A program made the translations under genes and the position numbers. This document shows positions 1 to 5,890 of a stretch of DNA of 6,001 nt, in pieces; position 1 is the first letter of the stretch, and the number at the start of each line of letters is the position of its first letter. The stretch is taken from positions 1 through 6,001 of the forward strand of contig DCSU01000073.1 in the NCBI GenBank assembly GCA_002325785.1. Reading direction: 5' to 3'. The notes under the pieces are model-generated. The model was not told the DNA's origin. It searched no databases and worked only from the letters and a program-made list of their open reading frames with translations. Origin of the DNA: Bacteroidales bacterium UBA1458. GTDB taxonomy: Bacteria > Bacteroidota > Bacteroidia > Bacteroidales > VadinHA17.

Positions 1-5
1 TCCCA

Positions 6-33
6 AAATCGCAAATCGCAAATCATAAATCCT
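6..33. repeat. four tandem AAATCnn heptamers
   Basis: Four consecutive 7-bp units, AAATCGC, AAATCGC, AAATCAT and AAATCCT, are seen directly. They lie in non-coding DNA beyond the end of the leftward operon. Together with the second heptamer array at 52-79 they look like the decayed, short-period intergenic repeats found after operons in some Bacteroidota; that comparison is from memory. No coding or RNA function is evident. Confidence 0.6.
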
Positions 34-51
34 TTCGACTTCAGAACCTGT

Positions 52-79
52 GACTGCCGGCTGCTGACTGAGGACTTAA
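52..79. repeat. four degenerate GACTGCC-type heptamers
   Basis: The stretch splits into the 7-bp units GACTGCC, GGCTGCT, GACTGAG and GACTTAA, so the period matches the array at 6-33 although the motif differs. The last unit runs into the A-tract of the terminator at 78-112. The units are imperfect, and the call rests on the shared 7-bp register. Function is unknown. Confidence 0.45.
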
Positions 80-112
80 AAAAAGAGGGACAACCACTAA
101 AGTTGCCCCCCT
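78..112 (-). terminator. rho-independent terminator of the TPR/histidine kinase operon
   Basis: Read on the minus strand, an 11-bp stem (arm AGGGGGGCAAC pairing with GTTGTCCCTCT, two G:U pairs) with a 7-nt loop is followed at once by seven T (plus-strand A78-A84). It starts 36 nt after the stop codon of the leftward histidine kinase gene, where the end of that transcript is expected. The opposite strand lacks a T-run after the hairpin, so the terminator is directional. Confidence 0.85.
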
Positions 113-148
113 AGCCTTCCTTTACAGACAGTTTTAAACTTCAGAAAA

Positions 149-964
149 TCAAATGGCTATCTTGTTTTCCGAAGAGGTTCCGGTGAATATTTTCAAACCT
201 GGACTTTCTCTTGCAGGTAATGAGACAAATATCGATGTGCCTCCGGCATCGTTAGGCTCAACCCTTATTTTGCCTTCCAATGCTGATATAAGATTTCTGG
301 CCAGGATCAGACTCATAGCGGAATAGGTATCCTGACTGTCGGAATGTTGGATCTCAGGATTATCGGAAAGCAGCAGATCGCTGCTTCGTTGGAAATCCTG
401 GCCAGAATCTTTTACATAGAATGTTATTGTCTCATCGTTGAATGTACACCCGACCTTAATAAACCCTGAAAAAGTATTATCGAGTGAATTGCGGAACAAA
501 TTGTTGACGATTCTTATGGTCCTTGCTGTGTCAAGTCTCAGCATCAGTTTGTCAGGAAGATTATCCTCCTGGATCAGAACCAGATTGTCTTTGCCTCTTT
601 TCCTCATTAAAACCCTGAAATCTGAGGTCAGTGACTCAAACAGTTTAGTGGCGTCTGTCTCCCTTAGGTCTTCCCTGGCTGATCCTGCCTCAAGTGCAGC
701 AGTATCAAAGAAGTTTTCAAATAACCCTATCAGTTGCTCGCAGGAGGTGATAATCTGCTCCGAGAACTCACGTTTTTCATTTTCGCTGAAGCGCGTGTTG
801 TTCATCAGGTATGAGAAGGCAACGATGGAGTTCATTTGTGTCCTTACCTCATGTGATACACCTGCGAGTATTTTTGGCTTGTTTATCATCTGGTTCATTT
901 TTTTCTGCCCTGCCGCCGCTGTCATATCTGACTCCCTGTAGGCATTACGAAGTAACTCGAACAT
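149..964 (-). CDS. sensorless histidine kinase-like protein with degenerate ATP-binding site
   Basis: A 271-residue protein with a HisKA dimerisation/phospho-acceptor helix at about 28-90 and an HATPase_c-like region at about 105-252. The H-box reads VSHEVRTQMN with H38 as phospho-acceptor; the usual Pro of 'RTP' is Gln43. The N-box keeps N155 and N159, but the usual Lys of NAxKFT is D162. The G1 box is DSGQD (D186, G188), losing its second Gly. The GxGL of G2 is replaced by A216-M-S218-L, while a late GGT (241-243) before the terminal beta strand remains. No membrane segment, PAS or other sensor domain precedes HisKA, so it is probably soluble and takes its cue from a partner. It begins 28 nt after the stop of the TPR membrane protein and is followed by a strong terminator, so the two very likely share a transcript. 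No response regulator is in the window. It may be a weak kinase, a phosphatase-only enzyme or a pseudokinase scaffold. The kinase fold is firm; the activity is not. Confidence 0.87.
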   Translation of the reverse strand: MFELLRNAYRESDMTAAAGQKKMNQMINKPKILAGVSHEVRTQMNSIVAFSYLMNNTRFSENEKREFSEQIITSCEQLIGLFENFFDTAALEAGSAREDLRETDATKLFESLTSDFRVLMRKRGKDNLVLIQEDNLPDKLMLRLDTARTIRIVNNLFRNSLDNTFSGFIKVGCTFNDETITFYVKDSGQDFQRSSDLLLSDNPEIQHSDSQDTYSAMSLILARNLISALEGKIRVEPNDAGGTSIFVSLPARESPGLKIFTGTSSENKIAI

Positions 965-992
965 ATGAACAGAATGAAGTTGGATTGATTTC

Positions 993-1739
993 CTATCTTA
1001 GTTTACGCGCCAGTCTGGCTGCCTGTTTGCCATAGCGGCTTTTTGAACCGGCAATGGCCTCGAACTGTCTCACAGCTTTGTCAGTATTGTCTGTCATCAT
1101 GTAACAGAGGCCCAGGTACCAGGCAGCATCCTCAAGATAGAGGTTGTCATTGTGCTCTATCACCTTCGTGAATGACCCGCTGGCGAGAGGATAATTGCTT
1201 ACCTCCATATTGGCCATGCCATGCATGAACACAGATTCCATGTTATCCTGTTCACTTATGATCACCTGCTCAAGGAAACTGATGGCTTTATCATATTCCT
1301 TTGCGGCATATGATGCTATGGCATTCTCCATCAATGTATTGTCTGAACTGACAGCTGACCTTACCGCTCCCGGAGTCTCGTACCGGGCATAATAGGCCGA
1401 ATACAGGTCATCACCTGAAGTGGCCGGTCTGACTGTGAGGTACAAAGCCGTTGATATTACTGCAAGGAAAAGTATTGCTGCAGCATACCTGGCTGTTTTT
1501 AAAGCAGTACGGCGTATTGTTCCCGGTGAGCGTCTCTTAATGGCGATAACGCCAAGCTTTGCTCTCAGCTCAATTATCTCCCTGTCTGCCAGTATCTCAT
1601 CCGTCATCTGCCTTAGATGCACCTCCCGGGCCAGCTTCGGGTCTTTTTTCATCTCCCCTTTGAGCCATTCTGACTCAGCCTTGCCGGCCGAGCCGGCAAG
1701 AAAGTCCTCAATTGTGTTGTTGACATTAATAGTCTTCAT
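993..1739 (-). CDS. single-pass membrane protein with anti-sigma-like N-terminus and periplasmic TPRs
   Basis: A 248-residue protein in three parts. Residues 1-82 are a charged helical cytosolic region containing IEDFLAGSAGKAE and, near 32-50, KDPKLAREVHLRQMTDEIL, the layout of Bacteroidota anti-sigma-like proteins. One hydrophobic helix spans about 85-103 (YAAAILFLAVISTALYLTV) after a basic stretch (KRR, IRR, KTAR), which places the N-terminus in the cytoplasm. The periplasmic part (105-248) holds about three TPR-like helical pairs at roughly 137-166, 170-200 and 203-235 and a basic tail. No zinc-binding HxxxCxxC anti-sigma motif is present. The start is ATG 1739, with no long alternative and a candidate promoter just upstream. 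It is the first gene of the operon with the histidine kinase. Inference: it holds the ECF sigma factor encoded about 3.6 kb away at the membrane, its TPR half sensing an envelope signal or the neighbouring CHAT protease. It could instead be a plain TPR scaffold for the kinase. Confidence 0.85.
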   Translation of the reverse strand: MKTINVNNTIEDFLAGSAGKAESEWLKGEMKKDPKLAREVHLRQMTDEILADREIIELRAKLGVIAIKRRSPGTIRRTALKTARYAAAILFLAVISTALYLTVRPATSGDDLYSAYYARYETPGAVRSAVSSDNTLMENAIASYAAKEYDKAISFLEQVIISEQDNMESVFMHGMANMEVSNYPLASGSFTKVIEHNDNLYLEDAAWYLGLCYMMTDNTDKAVRQFEAIAGSKSRYGKQAARLARKLR

Positions 1740-1766
1740 CTTCTGTTGTATTATTTCACACTTATA

Positions 1767-1796
1767 AAAAACTATCAGTTAAATAGTTAATTACAG
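1767..1796 (-). promoter_or_regulatory. candidate promoter of the TPR/histidine kinase operon
   Basis: On the minus strand TAGTTTTT (plus 1767-1774) matches seven of eight bases of the Bacteroidota -7 box TAnnTTTG. A CTG (plus 1794-1796) lies 19 bp upstream, where the -33 TTG is expected. The inferred start point would give an untranslated leader of about 20 nt before the ATG at 1739. The match is imperfect at both boxes in an AT-rich region. Confidence 0.35.
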
Positions 1797-1826
1797 TTCG
1801 CACTATGCCTTCCCCTGCACTGCCGT

Positions 1827-1844
1827 CAACATGCAAGCATGTTG
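1827..1844. repeat. perfect inverted repeat CAACATGCAAGCATGTTG
   Basis: Two 8-bp arms, CAACATGC and GCATGTTG, flank AA; as RNA this is realistically a 7-bp stem with a CAAG tetraloop. It sits in the gene-free stretch 1740-1931, upstream of the candidate operon promoter and downstream of the GG-leader peptide gene. It has no T-run on either strand, so it is not a typical terminator. Its symmetry suits a dimeric DNA-binding protein or an RNA hairpin, but no regulator is identified. Confidence 0.4.
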
Positions 1845-1903
1845 CCTGTAAGGTTCAGGTTAATCTGCGCATGGCAGATGCACCTGTGCTGGATATATCT
1901 TTT

Positions 1904-1919
1904 GGCCGGACTCCCGGCT
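1904..1919 (-). other. short GC hairpin just after the GG-leader peptide gene
   Basis: On the minus strand AGCCGG and CCGGCC arms (GCCGG/CCGGC core plus one wobble pair) form a stem around a 4-nt loop, beginning 12 nt after the peptide stop codon. It is followed by AAAAGATATAT rather than a T-run. It might stabilise the 3' end of a short peptide mRNA or act as a weak terminator. Together with 1827-1844 it is the main structure in the 1740-1931 gap. Confidence 0.3.
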
Positions 1920-1931
1920 CCGAAATCTCAA

Positions 1932-2069
1932 TCAGATTTCAATGACTACCGGAGGTCTGGTAGGGTTGGTACCGTTATCATTTTTTCCGCCGTTTCCGCC
2001 ACGAATGTTAATCATTTCTTCATTTGAAAGAACAAATTCTGTCAGGTTTGAAATTGTCAGGGTTTTCAT
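1932..2069 (-). CDS. small double-glycine leader peptide (RiPP/secreted-peptide-like precursor)
   Basis: A 45-codon frame from ATG (2069-2067) to TGA. Residues 14-25 read LSNEEMINIRGG, a textbook double-glycine leader: L at -12, S at -11, E at -8, hydrophobic M at -7, I at -4, then GG. Bacteroidota leaders of this type are commonly written LSxxEMxxIxGG. The predicted core (26-45) starts NGGKNDNG, is Asn/Gly/Pro-rich and ends in hydrophobic/acidic PPVVIEI. It has no Cys or Ser and only two Thr, so lanthionine- or sactipeptide-type crosslinking is unlikely. An A-rich leader (ACAAATAAACCC) precedes the ATG instead of a clear Shine-Dalgarno. Established: such leaders are cut after GG by C39-type peptidase-transporters or related Cys proteases. 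None is in the window, but a Cys protease of the CHAT clan is divergently encoded 213 bp away. The gene is too short to prove by composition; the call rests on the motif. Confidence 0.72.
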   Translation of the reverse strand: MKTLTISNLTEFVLSNEEMINIRGGNGGKNDNGTNPTRPPVVIEI

Positions 2070-2162
2070 GTCTTGGGTTTATTTGTTATGAATTCAGGGT
2101 TTGATTTCACTTCTATACCGTACATGTCAGAAAAATGCCTTTTGTGACACGAAAAAATCAAC

Positions 2163-2178
2163 TTTTTTTTAAAAAAAA
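2163..2178. promoter_or_regulatory. T8A8 palindromic tract in the divergent intergenic region
   Basis: Eight T followed directly by eight A form a 16-bp perfect palindrome midway between the divergent starts of the GG-peptide (2069) and TPR-CHAT (2283) genes. Such tracts can bend or stiffen DNA and act as UP-like elements or nucleoid-protein sites. No exact TAnnTTTG box was found for either divergent gene in 2070-2282, so promoter positions there remain open. Confidence 0.4.
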
Positions 2179-2202
2179 TGCAACAAATTGATATTCAATA
2201 CT

Positions 2203-2249
2203 GTATAAATTCAAAAAACCCACCCTCAGGGTAACGGATTGTTTTATAC
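2203..2249 (+). promoter_or_regulatory. nested inverted repeat upstream of the TPR-CHAT gene
   Basis: Outer arms GTATAAA (2203-2209) and TTTATAC (2243-2249) are exact inverted repeats. CAA (2212-2214) and TTG (2239-2241) continue the stem across a small internal loop. A second exact inverted repeat, ACCCT-C-AGGGT (2222-2232), is centred within 1 bp of the same axis. It ends 33 bp before the CHAT start codon and may be an operator or, if transcription starts upstream, a 5'-UTR hairpin. A purine-rich GGAAAGAAAGAAG (2260-2272) between it and the ATG is the likely ribosome-binding region. Confidence 0.4.
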
Positions 2250-2282
2250 ATTTACCACCGGAAAGAAAGAAGAACCACGCTG

Positions 2283-5200
2283 ATGAGTCTGAGGGCATAC
2301 ATTCTCATTCATTTATTATTGTTTACGGCATTCATCTTTGATACGTCAGCCTCGGATGTGACATCTTTTTGTAAGGTCGCCGGGGGTGATTCAGCCTCTG
2401 TGTCCCTTACCCGGCTCAACGAAAAGCTCCTTGCAGTATTAGAGAGTGACAAATCTGCGTCTGAAGTCACAGATATTGCATTATCCATCGATTCCCTGAT
2501 CGCATCAGGGATAGTTACAGACACATTCTTACTTTCTGATTCACATTATGCTCTGGGGCACCATCACCTTAACAACAGCAGGTACAACAGGGCGTCGGAT
2601 CATTTCTACCTCTCTGTTGCTTACAGGGAAAGAATGGGTGTGAGAGACCGCAGGTATGCCCTTGGCCTGACCAACAACGCCGTCGCTCTGCTCAGGGCCG
2701 GGGATTATCCGCGTGCCTACGATCAGGGTCTCAGGGGTCTTGAGGCCAGAAGAGCTGTCTCCGGAAGTGACTCATCGGCTCTCGCCGGCAATTATCTCAA
2801 CCTCGCGAGTATATCCCTTGAGATGAATGATGCTGACAGGGCCGTCAGGCTGGCTGAGTCAGGACTAAACCTTGCAAAGGCCTATCCGGCGATAGTCACG
2901 CCAAAAATAAAGGCTGATCTCTACCAGGTAATCGGACTGAGCCTTTACCGCACCTCGGAATATACCAAGTCGCTGGTCTACTGTGGCGAGGCACTCCGGC
3001 TTTATGAGATGGACGATGCCGCCAGCCTTGACTCCAAATTGCTTATTCTTAATACTATCTCTCAGCTATACAGGCGCCTCGGCCAGCCTTCGGAGGCAGA
3101 GTCCTGCTTCAGGAGAGGACTCGCACTCAGAACAGGTGGAAATATCAGGGATAAGTTCATTATATATATAAACTATGCGGATTTTCTTGCTGAGAACGGG
3201 CGCAAGGGCGAAGGCGAAAATGTTCTAAATGCTGGTATCGCCAATGTTAGCAGGGAATTTGGCATGAGCAGCCGCGAGTATTGTATGATGCTGGCATCAA
3301 CGGGAGATTTTGTCAACCGGACCTCAGGTGACTCCGGACGAGCACTTGAGATATACGTTGGGTGCATGCCATATATTGAGAACCATCCCTGGGATGTATC
3401 CATGAAAAAATACATCCTGGTCAAGTATGCTGAGATCCTTCTTGATGCAGAAATGTACGAAAGGGTTCTTGAGGTCAGCGATGAATTTTTTAATGAATCC
3501 CCTGACGGGGATGCCGGCGTTGCATCGCCCGGCCGGGACATTACCTTCTCGGAAGATGACCTCCAGATGGTGTATTTGAGGTACAGGGCCCTCAATGACA
3601 TTGCACGTCTGAGCGGAAGCACCGACAATCTGAGGGAGGCGGTTACCACAGGCAGAATGCTTGTCTCTCTCTATGACCGGCAGAGGCTGGAGATGAGTGA
3701 AGAGGAGAGCCGGATCAGTCTCAGCGTCTACTCAAGAGATATTTATACCGGGATGATTGGAAACTACACTGACCTTTATGAGAAGACCCGTGACCGTGAA
3801 TCCCTAGAAGGTCTCTTTGAGTTTTCGGAGAGGAGCAAGGTGGCAGGATTCCTCGCCTCAATGAGAGAGCTTAACGCTGCAAAATTTTCCCTTCCGGCTG
3901 GGCTCACCGGGGTGGACAATGAGATAAGACAGAAGATAGGCTTTTACCGCGAACTGATTGACAGTGAACGAGCCAGGACACTACCTGATACCCTGCGCAT
4001 AGCCACCTGGGAGAGCGTTAGCTTCCGGCTTCTGCGATCACGTGACTCGCTGGTAAGGGTTTTTGAGGAGAGCTATCCTTCATATTATAACCTGAAGTAC
4101 AGGAATGAGGTTACTCCGCTGAACGAGGTCACCGGTGTGATTGGCAAGAAATCCAACCTCCTGAGTTATGTTCTGACTGAGGATAAACTCTTCATTTTTA
4201 TAACAAACAGCAGAAATACAGAGATCATTACACGCGACATTGATTCCACATTCTTTACCTCGCTGCACCGTTTCCGGAGTATGCTCTCCACCTATCCGGT
4301 AACCACGGATGTCAGGCAACCCTTTAATGACTTCATGGATTTGGCGTACGAACTCTACAGGATACTGCTGGAGCCTGCGGTACCTTATCTGAAGGGGGAC
4401 AAGATCATAATATCACCTGACAACATTCTTTCATATCTTCCCTTCGAGACCCTTGTTACCGAAGAGTTTCGGAGTCAGGAGTTGTTATACCGCGAGGCGC
4501 CTTTTGCTCTTAAGAGGTACCGTTTCTCGTATATTTACAGCGTCACTCTCTCATCTGAGACGCAGGAGCGAAGTCGCAGTCTGCGTAACAAACTCGTGGC
4601 CTTTGCCCCCTCTTATGACGGGTTGGAACTGGACGACTCCCTGCTAATCTCGTGGCCGAATCTCAGGGGTGAAATCAGGAGTCTGCCCTATGCGGCACTG
4701 GAGTCGGAGGATGCCGTTGACCAGTGCGGCGGTGAAGCATATCTTGCCGGCGAGGCAACTGAGGAGGCGTACAAGAGGGAGGCCGGACAGTACGATATTA
4801 TTCACCTTGCAATGCATACCCTGATCAATGACCAGGCCCCGGCCTATTCGAAAATGATCTTCTCTGCCCCGTCTGACGGTACTGATGACGGCATGCTCAA
4901 TACATACGAGGTTTACAGTGTGCCTGTAAATGCCATGATGGTAGTGCTCAGTTCCTGTAATACCGGCGTCGGGAAACTTATTAGCGGAGAGGGAATACTG
5001 AGCCTTGCAAGAGGTTTTCTCTATGCTGGCAGCAGGTCGGTTGTGATGTCTATGTGGGCTGTTGAAGACAAATCAGCGTCGGAAGTGGTACGTTCCTTCT
5101 ACAAGAACATGCGCAGCGGTCAGACAAAAAGCTCGGCACTTCGCAGTGCCCGTCTAAAGTTCCTGAGGTCAGCCGACCAGGGACGATCACATCCTTATTT

Positions 5201-5336
5201 CTGGTCCGCACTGGTTATATACGGTGATGATACACCTCTATGGTTCAACCGGATCAAACTTTATTCAGGCCTCCTTATACTGCTGATGACGGTGGCTATC
5301 CTTGTTGCGTCGGTCTATAAAGGCCCCAGATCCTGA
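2283..5336 (+). CDS. secreted, membrane-anchored TPR-CHAT cysteine protease-like protein
   Basis: A 1017-residue protein. Residues 1-23 form a signal peptide (basic Arg4, hydrophobic core ILIHLLLFTAFIF, cut near TSA-S). About 85-325 holds consecutive TPR helical pairs, for example near 88-121, 126-159, 167-200, 211-244 and 254-285, with further helices to about 600. The CHAT domain spans about 685-985: an IIISPDNILSYLPFETL segment (708-723), the His motif DIIHLAMHT (catalytic candidate H845) and the Cys motif VVLSSCNTG (C892), followed by GEGILSLARGFLYAGSRSVV and the MWAVED segment. The dyad is intact; the Gly that often follows the His is Thr846. A hydrophobic helix at about 993-1012 and the tail KGPRS suggest a C-terminal anchor with TPR and CHAT domains on the periplasmic side. 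CHAT domains are caspase/separase-like (clan CD) peptidases that cut specific partners. Likely partners here, by inference, are the adjacent TPR anti-sigma-like protein or the GG peptide. Its last 22 bp overlap the convergent sigma factor gene. Confidence 0.92.
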   Translation: MSLRAYILIHLLLFTAFIFDTSASDVTSFCKVAGGDSASVSLTRLNEKLLAVLESDKSASEVTDIALSIDSLIASGIVTDTFLLSDSHYALGHHHLNNSRYNRASDHFYLSVAYRERMGVRDRRYALGLTNNAVALLRAGDYPRAYDQGLRGLEARRAVSGSDSSALAGNYLNLASISLEMNDADRAVRLAESGLNLAKAYPAIVTPKIKADLYQVIGLSLYRTSEYTKSLVYCGEALRLYEMDDAASLDSKLLILNTISQLYRRLGQPSEAESCFRRGLALRTGGNIRDKFIIYINYADFLAENGRKGEGENVLNAGIANVSREFGMSSREYCMMLASTGDFVNRTSGDSGRALEIYVGCMPYIENHPWDVSMKKYILVKYAEILLDAEMYERVLEVSDEFFNESPDGDAGVASPGRDITFSEDDLQMVYLRYRALNDIARLSGSTDNLREAVTTGRMLVSLYDRQRLEMSEEESRISLSVYSRDIYTGMIGNYTDLYEKTRDRESLEGLFEFSERSKVAGFLASMRELNAAKFSLPAGLTGVDNEIRQKIGFYRELIDSERARTLPDTLRIATWESVSFRLLRSRDSLVRVFEESYPSYYNLKYRNEVTPLNEVTGVIGKKSNLLSYVLTEDKLFIFITNSRNTEIITRDIDSTFFTSLHRFRSMLSTYPVTTDVRQPFNDFMDLAYELYRILLEPAVPYLKGDKIIISPDNILSYLPFETLVTEEFRSQELLYREAPFALKRYRFSYIYSVTLSSETQERSRSLRNKLVAFAPSYDGLELDDSLLISWPNLRGEIRSLPYAALESEDAVDQCGGEAYLAGEATEEAYKREAGQYDIIHLAMHTLINDQAPAYSKMIFSAPSDGTDDGMLNTYEVYSVPVNAMMVVLSSCNTGVGKLISGEGILSLARGFLYAGSRSVVMSMWAVEDKSASEVVRSFYKNMRSGQTKSSALRSARLKFLRSADQGRSHPYFWSALVIYGDDTPLWFNRIKLYSGLLILLMTVAILVASVYKGPRS

Positions 5337-5881
5337 TACTCGGGGTCAGTCTTGATGATCTCCATCAACGCCTCCTTGCACAGGTACTTTTTTCTCCTGG
5401 CGTATGATTCGCTCTTCAGCCCCATAGTGCGGGCTATCTCTTCGTAAGTGTGTCCTTCGCTGAAGAGGTTAAGCACCATGCGGCAGTCATCCCTGAGCAA
5501 GGCGAATGAACGTGTGACAATCCGCTCGAGGGTGCCGTTGGAAAAATCATCTGCCTCATCCGGTTCGGCCGGTTCGGTCTCAAATGATGTCATTCGCGAC
5601 CGGTAACGGAGCTGTGCATTCCAGACATTCCTGGCAACTCCGAAAAAATATCCCTTCAGGTCGGTAGTAAGTTTGAAATCATCTCCGGTAACCTGTTTGT
5701 ACAGTATGACTACCGTCTCCTGAAGCACGTCATTGACGTCATCATCAGACCCGCTGTTCTTCCTCAGGTGATCTCTTATAACCTCATAGTAAGCATCATA
5801 GAGGTAGGTAAGAATGCGGCTGTCCTGCTTCCTGATACCATCAATGATGTCACTGTCCTGATACTTCCTGAATAATCCCAA
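5315..5881 (-). CDS. ECF RNA polymerase sigma factor (sigma-70 family)
   Basis: A 188-residue protein with sigma region 2 at about 11-95 (helices with LTYLYDAYYEVIRDHL, DDVNDVLQETVVILYKQV and LKGYFFGVARNVWNAQLR, for core binding and -10 melting). An acidic linker follows (100-117). Region 4 spans about 118-172, with a helix-turn-helix at EGHTYEEIARTMGLKSESYARRKKYLCKEAL for -35 recognition. The end, KEALMEIIKTDPEYQ, is typical of Bacteroidota ECF sigmas found beside TPR/anti-sigma proteins. The start is TTG at 5881: an in-frame TAA stands four codons upstream and the next in-frame ATG is at residue 97, inside the protein. An exact -7 box 17 nt upstream fits this start and excludes the out-of-frame ATG at 5910. 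The gene is convergent with TPR-CHAT and overlaps its 3' end by 22 bp. No anti-sigma gene is adjacent; the best candidate is the TPR membrane protein at 993-1739. Confidence 0.92.
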   Translation of the reverse strand: MGLFRKYQDSDIIDGIRKQDSRILTYLYDAYYEVIRDHLRKNSGSDDDVNDVLQETVVILYKQVTGDDFKLTTDLKGYFFGVARNVWNAQLRYRSRMTSFETEPAEPDEADDFSNGTLERIVTRSFALLRDDCRMVLNLFSEGHTYEEIARTMGLKSESYARRKKYLCKEALMEIIKTDPEYQDLGPL

Positions 5882-5890
5882 GCAAGCGGT

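Noticed and set aside
1..79. CRISPR-like repeats at the left edge
   Set aside because: The units are contiguous 7-bp repeats without spacers; no cas gene is present.
438..941. 167-residue plus-strand open frame
   Set aside because: Lies antisense within the histidine kinase gene, is low-complexity (Ser/Leu-rich) and shows no domain; it mirrors the kinase coding sequence.
1863..1879. ATCTGC/GCAGAT inverted repeat
   Set aside because: A 6-bp stem with a 5-nt loop and no T-run; too weak to call as a terminator or operator.
1863..1931. Open frame continuing 23 codons past the GG-peptide TGA, as if by readthrough
   Set aside because: A 23-codon open run after a stop is expected fairly often by chance, the composition does not continue the core peptide, and no recoding signal is visible.
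1839..2027. 62-residue plus-strand open frame across the GG-peptide gene
   Set aside because: It is antisense to the peptide, has no leader or domain, and crosses hairpins and the peptide stop; the minus-strand frame with the GG motif explains the region better.
2247..2254. TACATTTA as a -7 box for the TPR-CHAT gene
   Set aside because: One mismatch to TAnnTTTG and no TTG about 19 bp upstream; not strong enough to list as a promoter.
3173..3649. 158-residue minus-strand open frame inside the TPR-CHAT gene
   Set aside because: Ser/Arg-rich antisense shadow of a well-supported coding region, with no motif of its own.
2283..5336. TPR-CHAT as part of a type III-E CRISPR or gasdermin defence unit
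   Set aside because: No Cas7-11-like, CRISPR array or gasdermin-like gene is in the window, and the signal peptide plus C-terminal anchor point to an envelope location unlike Csx29.
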